Shown here piece after piece: positions 50,676 through 60,142 of a stretch of DNA of 64,000 bases (the first letter of the stretch is position 1; every line of letters begins with the position of its first letter). Source of the DNA: Comamonadaceae bacterium (lineage in GTDB: Bacteria; Pseudomonadota; Gammaproteobacteria; Burkholderiales; Burkholderiaceae_C). The notes beneath the pieces are model-generated. The model was not told the DNA's origin and did no database searches. It saw only the letters and a list, made by a program, of their open reading frames with translations. A program made the translations under genes and the position numbers. The stretch spans positions 124,001 to 188,000 of the forward strand of contig JAIXUC010000026.1 in NCBI GenBank assembly GCA_027483665.1, in the 5' to 3' direction.

Positions 50676-51749
50676 TCACTCGTAGCCAAACGAGCGCACG
50701 CGGGCCTCGTCGTCGGCCCAACCTGAGCGCACCTTGACCCACATTTCGACAAAAACTTTGGCCTGCATGAGCGACTCCAGCTCTTGTCGCGCCTCGGTGC
50801 CGATGCGCTTGATGCGCTCACCCTGCTCCCCAATCACCATGGCCTTGTGACCATCTCGCTCCACGACGATGGTGGCGGCAATGCGCAACAGGCGGCGCTG
50901 CCCCTTGCGGGCTGGCGGCTCCTCTTCGAATTTGTCGATGAGCACGGTGGAGGTGTAGGGCAGCTCGTCACCCGTCAAACGGAACAGCTTTTCGCGCACA
51001 ACCTCACCGGCCAGGAAACGCTCGCTGCGGTCAGTCAGCTCTTCGGCTGCATACATCCAGCCCTGCTCGGGCAAATAGGGCCTGCAGATCTGCAGCAAGC
51101 GCTGAATATCTTTAGGGTTCTTGGCAGACAAGGGCACGAACTCGGTGAACGCATGTCGGGTCGAGACCTCTTGTAGCCAAGGGGCGAGCTCAGCGCGGCG
51201 CAGCACGGTGTCGAGCTTGTTGGCGATCAACAGCACAGGCACGCCTGCGCCAATGAGCGCCAGCACATGGGCATCGGCTTGATTGAAGCGGCCAGCCTCG
51301 ACCACGAAAAGGATCAAGTCCACATCGCTGACGGCACCTTGCACGGTCTTGTTGAGGGAGCGATTCAGTGCGTTGCTGTGGCGGGTTTGAAAGCCAGGGG
51401 TGTCGACGAACACGAATTGCGCGTCGCCATCGGTTCGGATACCGGTGATGCGGTGGCGAGTGGTCTGCGCCTTGCGCGAGGTGATGCTGACCTTCTGGCC
51501 GACCAGCGCATTGAGCAGCGTGGACTTCCCGACGTTGGGCTTGCCGATGATGGCGATCAGGCCGCAGCGTTGGAGTGAAAGTGCACCGTCGCCCGTCGCA
51601 GAGGCGGCGCGCGGCCCACTCAGACCCGCCAGCAGAGCATCGAGCTCCTGCGGGCTTTGTGCATTGGCATCTTGCAGGGGGCCAGCGCCGTCAGCGAGGG
51701 GGCTGGCCGGTGGCGTCGGCGCATTGGGTGCAGGCGATGCATTGATCAT
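50676..51749 (-). CDS. era: GTPase Era
   Basis: Era is an essential GTPase that binds the 3' end of 16S rRNA in small-subunit assembly. The 357-residue protein has G1 GKPNVGKS (69-76), switch and G3 DTPG, G4 NKLD and a C-terminal KH domain with [13 protein letters not shown]. The first 60 residues are a Pro/Ala-rich extension not found in E. coli Era. The start is supported by the ATGA overlap with rnc. rnc-era-recO is the classical gene order. Confidence 0.95.
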   Translation of the reverse strand: MINASPAPNAPTPPASPLADGAGPLQDANAQSPQELDALLAGLSGPRAASATGDGALSLQRCGLIAIIGKPNVGKSTLLNALVGQKVSITSRKAQTTRHRITGIRTDGDAQFVFVDTPGFQTRHSNALNRSLNKTVQGAVSDVDLILFVVEAGRFNQADAHVLALIGAGVPVLLIANKLDTVLRRAELAPWLQEVSTRHAFTEFVPLSAKNPKDIQRLLQICRPYLPEQGWMYAAEELTDRSERFLAGEVVREKLFRLTGDELPYTSTVLIDKFEEEPPARKGQRRLLRIAATIVVERDGHKAMVIGEQGERIKRIGTEARQELESLMQAKVFVEMWVKVRSGWADDEARVRSFGYE

Positions 51750-52444
51750 GGGAATCTGGCCTTCAGTTGAACCAGCACGGCGGCGGCGGCCAGTTGCTCG
51801 CCCGCACGGCGCGAAGGCCCGATGCCACGCTCGGAAAGGCGAAGTTCGGTTACTTCACACTCCACATCGAACGTCTGTTGGTGCGCCGCACCGACCGTAC
51901 CCACGACGCGGTAGACCGGAAGCCGCATGCGTCGACCCTGCAGCCATTCCTGCAAAGCGGTCTTGGGGTCTTTTTCAGAGACAGCAACGCCCGGCGAGAT
52001 GTTCAGATCGGCAAACAGTCGCAGCACGAAAGCCTCCGCAGTGGCGTAGCCAGCATCCATGAACATGGCTCCAATAACTGCCTCGAGCGCGTCAGCCAAT
52101 ATAGAGGGTCTGCGATGGCCCCCGGAGCGGATCTCGCCCTCGCCCAGCAGGATTGCCGCCGGCAAATCCAGAGAGACCGCCAAACGAAACAAGGTGTCTT
52201 GACGAACCAAGCCCGCGCGTGCCCGGGATAGATCACCCTCTGGCACATCCCCCAGCCGCCTGAAAAGCAACTGCGCCACCGCCAGGTTCAGCACCGAATC
52301 ACCCAAAAACTCCAGGCGCTCGTTGTGTCGCGCTGAATGGCTGCGGTGCGTCAGTGCCTGGACCAGCAGCTCTGGCTCTGAGAAGTTGTGCTGCAGGCGC
52401 TGCTGGAGCGCCACAAGTCCCTGGTCCAAAACCTTGTCTTTCAA
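51746..52444 (-). CDS. rnc: Ribonuclease III
   Basis: Cleaves double-stranded RNA in rRNA and mRNA processing. The 232-residue protein has the signature [12 protein letters not shown] with catalytic acids at about residues 41-48, a second acidic [13 protein letters not shown] element, and a C-terminal dsRNA-binding domain ([13 protein letters not shown] to the end). It overlaps era by 4 bases. In E. coli RNase III cuts its own leader; a structure upstream of lepA could be relevant here. Confidence 0.95.
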   Translation of the reverse strand: MKDKVLDQGLVALQQRLQHNFSEPELLVQALTHRSHSARHNERLEFLGDSVLNLAVAQLLFRRLGDVPEGDLSRARAGLVRQDTLFRLAVSLDLPAAILLGEGEIRSGGHRRPSILADALEAVIGAMFMDAGYATAEAFVLRLFADLNISPGVAVSEKDPKTALQEWLQGRRMRLPVYRVVGTVGAAHQQTFDVECEVTELRLSERGIGPSRRAGEQLAAAAVLVQLKARFP

Positions 52445-52487
52445 GTGACTGACCGGAGGCGGCGTGGCGCTGTGCTGCGCCGGGAGA

Positions 52488-52841
52488 TCAATTGGAATTG
52501 CCTTCGTACTTGAGAGTCAGGTAGGCCGGACCAGCCAGGTGAATTTCCTTCTGATAAGCAAACCGCACCACCACCTTGTCCCCCTCTTTGGTGACGTCTA
52601 GATCCTTACCTGAAATCGCCGTGATGTTGTCGATTTGCACCGCCCGGTCAAACGCCGCTCGCACTAACGGGACGGTTTCACCATCCTGAGCCGCCTTTTT
52701 CGCAGCCTTCAACACGGCCTGATATTCAATGGCAGTTGGTACAACTTGTGCCAAGACCACGCCTGAGGCGGCCAGAACACCGCCGACAAACAAAAGACCA
52801 ATGAAAGAAATGCCGCGCTGTGCAGACCGGTTGTGTGTCAT
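52488..52841 (-). CDS. DUF4845 membrane protein
   Basis: A 117-residue protein with one N-terminal membrane helix (about residues 10-32, starting QRGISFIGLLFVGG) and a small outside domain. The N-terminus resembles a type IV pilin-like helix, but there is no other pilin feature. DUF4845 genes sit between lepB and rnc in many beta- and gammaproteobacteria; function unknown. ATG at 52841; an adjacent GTG at 52844 is possible. Confidence 0.85.
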   Translation of the reverse strand: MTHNRSAQRGISFIGLLFVGGVLAASGVVLAQVVPTAIEYQAVLKAAKKAAQDGETVPLVRAAFDRAVQIDNITAISGKDLDVTKEGDKVVVRFAYQKEIHLAGPAYLTLKYEGNSN

Positions 52842-52865
52842 CACGTGCGTGTCCTAGGTTAAGTG

Positions 52866-53831
52866 TCAGTTGAACCAGCCAATTCGCTTCAGGTCACTGA
52901 AGTTCATCCAAACCATGAAGGCCTTGCCCACGATGTTGTTGTCTGGCACAAAGCCCCAGAACCTTGAGTCCAGCGAATTATCGCGGTTGTCCCCCATCAC
53001 AAAGTAATGGCCAACCGGGACTTTGCAGACAACACCCTCAACGCTGTAGGCGCACCCCCCGCTAAAGGGAAACTGCTCAGCGCCCGGTATGAAAGCTGGT
53101 CGGTCGGGCTCAATGATCAGCCGATGCGGCTTCGCACCCAGGCCTTCTTCAAACTGCTTGGCGTAGCGCATGGCGCTGCTGTCGAAGAACTCCTGCAGCG
53201 GCTGGACAGGCACAGGCTTGCCGTTGATGCTTAAGCGCTTGTTGAGATAGGCCACTTCATCACCGGGCAACCCCACTACCCGCTTGATGTAATCGAGATT
53301 CGGCTGAGGCGGATACTTGAAAACCATGACGTCGCCGCGCTGGACAGGCTCACCGTCGGTGAGCTTGGTGCCCACCACCGGCAAACGAACACCGTAGTGG
53401 TATTTGTTGACCAAGATGAGATCGCCGACCAGCAGTGTTGGGACCATGGAGCCGGAAGGAATCTTGAATGGCTCAAACAAGAATGAACGCAGCAAAAACA
53501 CCATGAGGATGACCGGGAAGAGCCCGGCCGTCCAGTCCAGCCACCAAGGTTGCGCCAAGACCAGGTCTCGGGACTTGGTCACATCGGTGTCGACCTTCGT
53601 GATGCCCTGTGCTACCAACGCTTGTCGGCGTTGCTCCGCAACTGCCTCGAGCTCAGCGGCGGCTTGGCGCCTGCGGGGCAAAAACAGCAAACGCTCTGCC
53701 ACCCAATAGGTACCGGTGACCACGGTAGCGAGCAAAAGCAACAAAGAAAAGTTGCCGGTTACTGCGCCCATGTACCAAGCCGCGCCATAGCCAACGAAAG
53801 CCAGTAAAACAAGGGATGTGAAAACTTGCAT
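52866..53831 (-). CDS. lepB: Signal peptidase I
   Basis: Removes signal peptides from exported proteins at the outer face of the cytoplasmic membrane. The 321-residue protein has two N-terminal helices, the catalytic serine in PSGSMVPTLLVGD and the catalytic lysine in DYIKRVVGLPGDE, then the VMGDNRDNSLDSR box. The ATG at 53831 shares its A with the lepA TGA stop (TGATG), so translation is coupled. Confidence 0.96.
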   Translation of the reverse strand: MQVFTSLVLLAFVGYGAAWYMGAVTGNFSLLLLLATVVTGTYWVAERLLFLPRRRQAAAELEAVAEQRRQALVAQGITKVDTDVTKSRDLVLAQPWWLDWTAGLFPVILMVFLLRSFLFEPFKIPSGSMVPTLLVGDLILVNKYHYGVRLPVVGTKLTDGEPVQRGDVMVFKYPPQPNLDYIKRVVGLPGDEVAYLNKRLSINGKPVPVQPLQEFFDSSAMRYAKQFEEGLGAKPHRLIIEPDRPAFIPGAEQFPFSGGCAYSVEGVVCKVPVGHYFVMGDNRDNSLDSRFWGFVPDNNIVGKAFMVWMNFSDLKRIGWFN

Positions 53832-55642
53832 CAATCTTCCACTTGGAGGATGGCCAGAAACGCTTCTTGGGGCACCTCGACGGAGCCAATCTGCTTCATG
53901 CGTTTCTTGCCGGCTTTCTGCTTCTCGAGCAGCTTGCGCTTGCGGGAAATATCGCCCCCATAGCACTTGGCCAGCACGTTCTTGCGGAGCGCTTTGATTG
54001 TCTCACGCGCAATGATGTTCACCCCGATGGCAGCCTGTATGGCAACGTCAAACATCTGGCGAGAAATGATCTCGCGCATCTTGGCTACCACGGCGCGCCC
54101 GCGGTACTGCGACTGGCTGCGGTGCACGATGATCGACAGCGCATCCACCTTCTCGCCGTTGAGCAAGATGTCCACCTTCACCACGTCAGACGCTCGATAC
54201 TCCTTGAACGCATAGTCCATCGAAGCGTAGCCACGGCTGACCGACTTGAGCTTGTCGAAGAAGTCCAAAACGATTTCGCCCAGCGGCATCTCATAGGTCA
54301 ACATCACCTGGCGGCCGTGGTAGGCCATGTTGATTTGCACGCCCCGCTTTTGGTTAGCCAGCGTCATCACCGCGCCCACGTACTCTTGCGGCATGTACAG
54401 ATGCACGGTGACGATGGGCTCCCGGATTTCGGCAAGTCGCCCCACATCGGGCATCTTCGATGGGTTCTCGACCATGATGACTTCGCCGTCGGATTTGGCG
54501 ACTTGGTAGACCACGCTGGGCGCTGTGGTGATGAGGTCTTGGTCGAACTCACGCTCGAGCCGCTCTTGGACGATCTCCATGTGCAGCAAGCCCAGAAATC
54601 CGCACCTGAACCCAAAACCCAAGGCCTGTGAGACCTCTGGCTCGTAGTGCAATGAAGCGTCGTTCAACTTGAGCTTTTCCAAGCTGTCGCGCAAGGAGTC
54701 ATAAGCGCTGGCTTCGGTCGGGTACAGGCCCGCAAACACCTGCGGCTGAATTTCCTTGAAGCCCGGCAAGGCTTCGGTCGCGGTGTGGGAGGCACCACCG
54801 CTGCCCAGCTTGATGAGGGTGACGGTGTCGCCCACCTTGGCCGCTTGCAGTTCTTTGATGCCCGCAATGATGTAGCCCACCTCGCCCGCCTCCAGCGAGT
54901 CACGCGGCTCGTTGGCTGGCGTGAACACGCCCAAATTGTCGGCGTTGTAGGTGGCACCGGTGGCCATCAGCTTGATGCGCTCACCCTTGGCCAAGCGGCC
55001 GTCGACCACCCGCACCAGCATCACCACGCCCACATAGGTGTCGAACCAACTGTCGATGATCATCGCCCGCAAGGGTGCGTCGGGCTTGCCACGCGGCGCT
55101 GGAATGCGCGCCACGATGGCCTCAAGAATTTCCTCAACGCCCATGCCGGTTTTGGCCGAGCAAGGAATCGCTTGGCTGGCGTCGATCCCGATGACGTCTT
55201 CAATTTCCGCTTTGGCGTTCTCGGGATCTGCTTGGGGCAAGTCCATTTTGTTGAGAACCGGAAGCACGTCGACGCCCAAGTCCAGCGCGGTGTAGCAATT
55301 GGCCACGGTTTGCGCCTCCACGCCCTGGCTCGCGTCCACCACCAACAGCGCGCCCTCACACGCCGAAAGCGAGCGACTCACTTCGTACGAGAAGTCCACG
55401 TGTCCTGGCGTGTCGATCAGGTTCAGGTTGTAGACCTGTCCGTCGCGGGCCTTGTAGTGCAGTGCTGCGGTCTGCGCCTTGATGGTTATCCCACGCTCCT
55501 TCTCGAGGTCCATCGAGTCCAGCACCTGCGCCTCCATTTCGCGATCGGCCAAGCCGCCACAACGCTGGATGATGCGATCAGCCAAGGTGGACTTGCCGTG
55601 ATCGATGTGCGCAATGATCGAAAAGTTTCTGATGTGATTCAT
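53831..55642 (-). CDS. lepA: Elongation factor 4 (LepA)
   Basis: A ribosome-bound GTPase that affects translocation and 30S biogenesis. The 603-residue protein has G1 AHIDHGKST near the N-terminus, [14 protein letters not shown], and the LepA-specific C-terminal domain with GMKKR-like basic end ([20 protein letters not shown] split at the KKR). The ATG at 55642 is preferred over the preceding TTG. It starts a leftward group lepA-lepB-DUF4845-rnc-era-recO-pdxJ-acpS-nagZ. A terminator-like hairpin lies only 40 bases upstream. Confidence 0.96.
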   Translation of the reverse strand: MNHIRNFSIIAHIDHGKSTLADRIIQRCGGLADREMEAQVLDSMDLEKERGITIKAQTAALHYKARDGQVYNLNLIDTPGHVDFSYEVSRSLSACEGALLVVDASQGVEAQTVANCYTALDLGVDVLPVLNKMDLPQADPENAKAEIEDVIGIDASQAIPCSAKTGMGVEEILEAIVARIPAPRGKPDAPLRAMIIDSWFDTYVGVVMLVRVVDGRLAKGERIKLMATGATYNADNLGVFTPANEPRDSLEAGEVGYIIAGIKELQAAKVGDTVTLIKLGSGGASHTATEALPGFKEIQPQVFAGLYPTEASAYDSLRDSLEKLKLNDASLHYEPEVSQALGFGFRCGFLGLLHMEIVQERLEREFDQDLITTAPSVVYQVAKSDGEVIMVENPSKMPDVGRLAEIREPIVTVHLYMPQEYVGAVMTLANQKRGVQINMAYHGRQVMLTYEMPLGEIVLDFFDKLKSVSRGYASMDYAFKEYRASDVVKVDILLNGEKVDALSIIVHRSQSQYRGRAVVAKMREIISRQMFDVAIQAAIGVNIIARETIKALRKNVLAKCYGGDISRKRKLLEKQKAGKKRMKQIGSVEVPQEAFLAILQVED

Positions 55643-55682
55643 CAACGGCTTGCTTCAAGTGATTGAATTGTTTGGAGCAGGC

Positions 55683-55717
55683 AAAGAAAAAGGGCGCGCC
55701 CTGAGAGGCCGCGCCCT
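55683..55717 (-). terminator. Terminator-like hairpin upstream of lepA
   Basis: Eight-base GC stem AGGGCGCG/CGCGCCCT (55691-55698 and 55710-55717) followed on the minus strand by TTTTCTTTG. It could end the mucD transcript, but it lies about 40 bases before the lepA ATG and downstream of a possible lepA promoter, so it may also act within the lepA leader. Confidence 0.75.
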
Positions 55718-55756
55718 AAACCAACAATCTTTGGCAACTGCGATAGTTGGAGCTTC

Positions 55757-55762
55757 ATTGTA
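55757..55762 (-). promoter_or_regulatory. Possible -10 box for the lepA-lepB-rnc-era group
   Basis: TACAAT on the minus strand (plus-strand ATTGTA). The best -35 at 16 bases is TTTCCT, a weak match. A transcript from here would meet the terminator-like hairpin after about 35 bases. Consensus match only. Confidence 0.3.
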
Positions 55763-55832
55763 GGCAAAAAGGTCCCTGAGGAAACCCCAAGGTCTAGCCC
55801 CAAAGCCACGTTGCAGCGCAACAACAGCGTAT

Positions 55833-55962
55833 TTATCAACAGGTTATTCACAATTTGTAATGGCGCTGGAAAGAACAAACTGTGGGTGAGCTGTGGAGCG
55901 ATGGGGAATGGCTGTGGACACGCGGCGAAAAGCGCTGCAACGGCGCTGGCTTATGTGGAAGT
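55833..55962. other. Cluster of DnaA-box-like 9-mers
   Basis: Plus strand: TTATCAACA (55833-55841, one mismatch to TTATCCACA) and TTATTCACA (55844-55852, full match to TTATNCACA). Minus-strand-oriented TGTGG motifs: 55881-55889, 55892-55900, 55913-55921 and 55954-55962, each 6 or 7 of 9 to the reverse box. Start-to-start distances of 11, 37, 11, 21 and 41 bases are near multiples of a helical turn for most pairs. Weak boxes occur by chance, so function is unproven. Confidence 0.4.
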
Positions 55963-56204
55963 CAGCCTATCTGTGCCACAAATTCTAACCAGAGCAACCG
56001 GGTGAAGTCGAAAATGTTAGCGAATGCACACATCGCATTTGAATGATGGATGACGGCGCGTGGCCGCTTTGACCCACCCACTGAACCCATACCCGATAAG
56101 CCCTCAGGGATATGCGGCACTTGGGGTGGATCAGAAAAGGCAGCAGAGGGCATCTTGACCTGGGCTCTTGATCCCAGGCTTGCGCCCTTTGGCAGCTCCG
56201 GTTG

Positions 56205-57692
56205 TCAGCGGGCCGGACGAATCAGGGCGTACTGCGCCCACTCGCCGCGGCGAAACAGCACGCTGATCGGCTTGGATCGGTCGAGCTTGGCCAGTGCCGA
56301 CTCGAAGTCACGCACCGAGGCCACTTCCGTGTTGGCGACCGCCAACACGATGTCACCCTCGCGCAAACCGGCCCTGGCCGCCGCCTCTGTAGCCGCCTCC
56401 ACACGCACGCCGCCGCGGACCTTCAGCTCGGCCTTCTGGGCCTCGCTCAAATCGGCGACAACCAGTCCCAAAGCCTGGGCGGCCGCAGAAGGACGCGGGG
56501 CTGGCTCGCGTTCACGCGGGGTGTTGGCGGCGACACGCTCAGGCTCGATCTCCGCCACGACCACGTTCAGGTCTCGGCTGCCGCCGCGGCGAAAGACGGT
56601 GAGGCTGCTTCTCGATCCAGGCTTGGTGTTGCCCACCAAGCGCGGCAGATCGGAAGACTTCTCGATGACCTTGCCATCGAAGCGCGTGATGATGTCACCA
56701 GGCTCCACGCCGGCCTTTTCAGCGGGAGAGCCAGCCTCGACACCCCGCACCAATGCGCCCATCGTCTTGCCCAAACCGATGGACTCGGCCACTTCCTTGG
56801 TGACTTGATCAATCTGCACGCCAATTCGACCGCGCGTCACGCGCCCACTGGTGCGCAATTGGTCGCTCACGCGCATCGCCTCGTCAATCGGAATGGCAAA
56901 GGAGATGCCCATGAAGCCGCCCGAGCGCGAATAGATTTGGCTGTTGATACCCACCACCTCCCCGCGCAGGTTGATGAGTGGGCCACCTGAGTTGCCAGGG
57001 TTGATCGCCACGTCGGTCTGAATGAAGGGCAGGTAGTCGCCCGTGTCGCGCTGCTTGGCGCTCACGATGCCCGCTGTGACGGTGTTCTCTAGGCCGAAAG
57101 GCGAGCCAATCGCCATGACCCACTCGCCCACGCGCAGCCGGTTCACATCGCCAATGCGCACTGCCGGCAGGCCTGTGGCATCGATCTTCACCACAGCAAC
57201 GTCGGTACGCCGGTCAGCCCCAACGATGCGCGCCTTGAACTCGCGCTTGTCCGGCAAGGTCACCATGACTTCGTCTGCACCGTCCACGACGTGCGCGTTG
57301 GTCATAACAAAGCCATCTGCGCTCAGTATGAAGCCAGAGCCAACACCCCTGGGCTGAGGCTCCTCCTCTTGCTGCGGACGGTTGGGACGTTGTTGTGGGC
57401 GTGGTTGCCCCGGGAAAGGCTGCCCGAAAAATCGGCGAAAGAATTCTTGCAACTCTTCTTCTTGAGGCGTGCCGCTGTTGCCGCCAGATCGGCCACTGGT
57501 GGAGCGCTCGAGCGTTCGGATGTTCACCACAGAAGGCCCCACCTGCTCCACCAGATCTGTGAAGTCCGGTAGACCGCGCACTGCTTGTGCCTGAGCTGGC
57601 GATACCGCCCACCCACTGAGCGTGCCGCCAAAGACCAAGGCTCCCACCATCAGCGTTGAAAACTGCCAACGGGCGAAACGTGCTGTATTCAT
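56205..57692 (-). CDS. mucD: Periplasmic serine protease MucD (DegP/HtrA family)
   Basis: A protease and chaperone for misfolded envelope proteins. The 495-residue protein has a signal peptide (cleavage after about residue 35, PAQA), the trypsin-like triad H134 (TNAHVV), D164 (RTDVAVV) and S235 (GNSGGP), and two PDZ domains (about 285-380 and 395-490). The Gln/Pro-rich loop near 92-115 lies in the LA-loop region. The ATG at 57692 has AAAGGT upstream; an ATG at 57713 lacks one. It is the last gene of the rpoE-rseA-rseB-mucD set, as in Pseudomonas algU-mucABD. Confidence 0.94.
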   Translation of the reverse strand: MNTARFARWQFSTLMVGALVFGGTLSGWAVSPAQAQAVRGLPDFTDLVEQVGPSVVNIRTLERSTSGRSGGNSGTPQEEELQEFFRRFFGQPFPGQPRPQQRPNRPQQEEEPQPRGVGSGFILSADGFVMTNAHVVDGADEVMVTLPDKREFKARIVGADRRTDVAVVKIDATGLPAVRIGDVNRLRVGEWVMAIGSPFGLENTVTAGIVSAKQRDTGDYLPFIQTDVAINPGNSGGPLINLRGEVVGINSQIYSRSGGFMGISFAIPIDEAMRVSDQLRTSGRVTRGRIGVQIDQVTKEVAESIGLGKTMGALVRGVEAGSPAEKAGVEPGDIITRFDGKVIEKSSDLPRLVGNTKPGSRSSLTVFRRGGSRDLNVVVAEIEPERVAANTPREREPAPRPSAAAQALGLVVADLSEAQKAELKVRGGVRVEAATEAAARAGLREGDIVLAVANTEVASVRDFESALAKLDRSKPISVLFRRGEWAQYALIRPAR

Positions 57693-57751
57693 GAGGAATG
57701 ACCTTTCATTCATGAGATGCGAAATAGCTGAAACAAGTGGCGAAACCTGGC

Positions 57752-58804
57752 TTAACGGCGAGCCAGCGCCTGAACAAACAACTGCAGGGTCTGCGGCGGC
57801 ACTTCGCCAACCGCCGTGACCCAATGCCCGTCTTTACGAACCATGACGCTGTGGGTGGCGCCGGCACCGGCGTGAACCTCGCGGACATGCCGCTTGGGGT
57901 CGTAGGTTTCAATGAACAGTGACAAAGTAGCCAGTCCATCGGAGAACACCCACTGCAACAAGCCGCCAGGGCCGCCATGGCGATCGCTGCGACGCACACA
58001 GCTCATGGACTGAAAGCTGGGCACGGGCACCGCAAGCTGCCATCCCTCAGCCTGTGGCGTCGTCCTCTGGCCGTCGGCACGCTCGACACGAAACCCGCGT
58101 GTGTTTTGCATCTGCTTTTGCAGTCGCTCCATATCGACCGGCGCGTCCACGGTCAGCTCTGAGAAGGCAGCTTGCTCGAGCACTTGGCCTTTGGCGTCCA
58201 GGGTCTGTACCTTCACAACCAAGCCTGTGCGTAGTTCAGACCAAATGCGATATCCAAAACGATACTGATCCGAAGCTTGCAACGAGATCACGTCGGCCTC
58301 CAGCCCAGCCACGCGCTCTTTGCCGGCCCACCGTGCAAAGTACGCTTGATCGATTGCATCTGGGCTGGTCCAAAGCACATTCGGAAACAAGCCCCCGGTA
58401 TCTTGGGTGCTTTCGCGCACCACGCGGGCATCGGGCAGGAAGGTCACTACCCGTTGGTCAGAACGGAAGGTCGAGCGGGCCTCACCAGTCAGGCTGTCTA
58501 CGCGCTCGAGCTGCCGGGTGCCATCACACACATGCCAGATGCGGGAGCTGGCCATCTGGCCTTGCGCTGAAGAAACGACAAACGTGCCTGTATAGGCTCG
58601 CTGCTTGGACGCGTCCTGCATGCGCTGAAGCCATTGCGAAGCACGCATGCTCGCCTTGCCCGGCTCCGCTGGGGCGGCACGCCCGGCACCGGCGGCTTGG
58701 GAGTCGCTTGAAGGAATGGATGCAGTCTGTGCCGAACCAAGAGGCGCTATAGCGCACAGAGCGACGGCTAATAGCAAGCGTCCAGGCTGGAGCCGAGAAA
58801 TCAT
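57752..58804 (-). CDS. rseB: Sigma-E regulator RseB/MucB
   Basis: A periplasmic sensor that binds RseA and protects it from cleavage until it senses mislocalised lipoprotein or LPS. The 350-residue protein has a signal peptide (first ~24 residues, MISRLQPGRLLLAVALC-type), an N-terminal domain with WLQRMQDASKQRAYTGTFV and a C-terminal domain from about residue 215. The ATG at 58804 overlaps the rseA stop (ATGA); the longer open frame upstream runs through rseA. Confidence 0.92.
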   Translation of the reverse strand: MISRLQPGRLLLAVALCAIAPLGSAQTASIPSSDSQAAGAGRAAPAEPGKASMRASQWLQRMQDASKQRAYTGTFVVSSAQGQMASSRIWHVCDGTRQLERVDSLTGEARSTFRSDQRVVTFLPDARVVRESTQDTGGLFPNVLWTSPDAIDQAYFARWAGKERVAGLEADVISLQASDQYRFGYRIWSELRTGLVVKVQTLDAKGQVLEQAAFSELTVDAPVDMERLQKQMQNTRGFRVERADGQRTTPQAEGWQLAVPVPSFQSMSCVRRSDRHGGPGGLLQWVFSDGLATLSLFIETYDPKRHVREVHAGAGATHSVMVRKDGHWVTAVGEVPPQTLQLFVQALARR

Positions 58805-59475
58805 GGTTGCTGTGCCTGAAAAGTGGCGTTGCGCAAAAAGCCCGCAGGACTCTGCAACGCAGAAGTGGCTCCGGCTTGGCGGTGCGCCTGCAGCAACTCG
58901 TCCAAACGTGGATCCCTCAGCATGGTCTGTGGCGGCTGACCTGCGGTGACGGTGACTTGGGTTTCCACGACCGTCGGCTGGAGCGGCTGCGTCATGGCGA
59001 CAGTGGCGTTCGACGGCGCAGACGCCAACGCACCTGCAGGTGCGGTTTGAGACACGCCTGGAGGTGCGGTTTGAAACTGCCAGACGTTCAATGTGACAGA
59101 CAACGCAGCAAGCCCAGCTGCAGCGCCCGCCCACCAACGCCAACCGAAAACTGGGTCGTTGGCTGGTCGGTCTGATGACCGCAGTGCACTGGCGGTGTCT
59201 ATCGCACTTTCTGGCACGCGCTGCAAATCCAAAACTGCGGCCTCACGCGCAACCGCCTGCATGATGGATCGGGTCAGTGCGGGGTCGTCGGGGAGACCCC
59301 CTGACGTACCAGCGCGCAAAGACTCCGATATCACCTGATAAGACGCCCAGCGCTGTGTGATCAGCTCATCGCTCCCCGACAAACAACCCAAGGCCTGCGG
59401 TAGCGCCAACTCCCCATCGACCAAGGCAGACAGGTCAGCGCCCACTTCATCGCAAAGGTCTGCTTGCTGCTTCAT
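58801..59475 (-). CDS. rseA: Anti-sigma-E factor RseA/MucA-like
   Basis: A single-pass inner-membrane protein that holds sigma-E. The 224-residue protein has a cytosolic N-terminal domain with LSALVDGELAL (residues 15-25, the typical anti-sigma start) and RWASYQVISESLR, one membrane helix at about 112-130, and a periplasmic part rich in Ala, Pro, Thr and Gln. Rise in envelope damage should lead to its stepwise cleavage. It starts 4 bases after the rpoE stop. Confidence 0.9.
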   Translation of the reverse strand: MKQQADLCDEVGADLSALVDGELALPQALGCLSGSDELITQRWASYQVISESLRAGTSGGLPDDPALTRSIMQAVAREAAVLDLQRVPESAIDTASALRSSDRPANDPVFGWRWWAGAAAGLAALSVTLNVWQFQTAPPGVSQTAPAGALASAPSNATVAMTQPLQPTVVETQVTVTAGQPPQTMLRDPRLDELLQAHRQAGATSALQSPAGFLRNATFQAQQP

Positions 59476-59479
59476 TTGG

Positions 59480-60142
59480 TCACCACCTCTTACCCGTTTG
59501 CCGCTCCAACAGCGGTTTGATCTTGGACGATACGGCTTCTCTAGCCCGGAAAATTCGCGAGCGCACGGTGCCTATCGGGCAACCCATCGCTTCGGCAATA
59601 GCCTCATAACTCAAACCCTCCATCTCGCGAAGCAATAAAGCTTCGCGCAGCTCAGCCGGCAGTGCTTCGATAGCGTCGTTGACCATCTGACCGATTTCCT
59701 TGGCTGCCAGCACCGAATCCGGGGTCTCGTCATGGCTTTGTTCTGTGTGCGGCGAAGAAGTTTCATCATCTTGACCATCGATCGCCATGGAGGACTCAAA
59801 AACCAAAGGATCGCGCCGCAAATCCATCAGGGCGCGCTTGGCCGTGTTGACCGCAATTCTGTAGAGCCATGTGTAGAACTGAGCATCTCCACGGAACTTG
59901 GGCAGCGCCCGGTACGCGCGAATGAAGCTCTCCTGCACGATATCGCGCACGAGCTCGTGGTCCCGCACCATGCGTCCGACCAAACGCTCGACACGCCGTT
60001 GGTATTTGCGCACCAAGAGCTCGAACGCGCGCTGATCGCCAGCGACCGCCAGTCGGACCAAGGTTTCGTCCGGGTCGGGCACCCTGTCTGGTGGCAGCAC
60101 CGCTGCTGAATCGGGCGGCGCTTCTCTGTCAGGGGCGTTCAT
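59480..60142 (-). CDS. rpoE: RNA polymerase sigma factor RpoE (sigma-E/AlgU type)
   Basis: The ECF sigma factor for the envelope stress response. The 220-residue protein has region 2 (FELLVRKYQRRVERLV through VRDIVQESFIRAYRALPKF, and the FYTWLYRIAVN promoter-melting segment) and region 4 with GCPIGTVRSRIFRAREAV, nearly the same as in E. coli RpoE. Between them is an acidic linker rich in Ser, Asp and Glu, somewhat longer than in E. coli. The ATG at 60142 overlaps the stop of the YgfX-like gene (ATGA). Confidence 0.95.
   Translation of the reverse strand: MNAPDREAPPDSAAVLPPDRVPDPDETLVRLAVAGDQRAFELLVRKYQRRVERLVGRMVRDHELVRDIVQESFIRAYRALPKFRGDAQFYTWLYRIAVNTAKRALMDLRRDPLVFESSMAIDGQDDETSSPHTEQSHDETPDSVLAAKEIGQMVNDAIEALPAELREALLLREMEGLSYEAIAEAMGCPIGTVRSRIFRAREAVSSKIKPLLERQTGKRW

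Larger units (their letters stand above)
55643..56204. other. 562-base gene-free region between mucD and lepA
   Basis: No credible gene is seen here: the few open frames are under 65 codons, have no ribosome-binding site and match nothing I know. From right to left it holds an 8-base-loop hairpin CCTGGG/CCCAGG (56159-56178) without a U tract, a cluster of DnaA-box-like motifs (55833-55962), a possible -10 box (55757-55762, minus) and a terminator-like hairpin (55683-55717, minus). Both flanking genes read leftward, so the region is the mucD 3' flank and the lepA leader. Confidence 0.75.

Noticed and set aside
56159-56178. CCTGGG/CCCAGG hairpin just after mucD
   Set aside because: Six-base stem with an 8-base loop and no U tract on the minus strand, so not called as a terminator.
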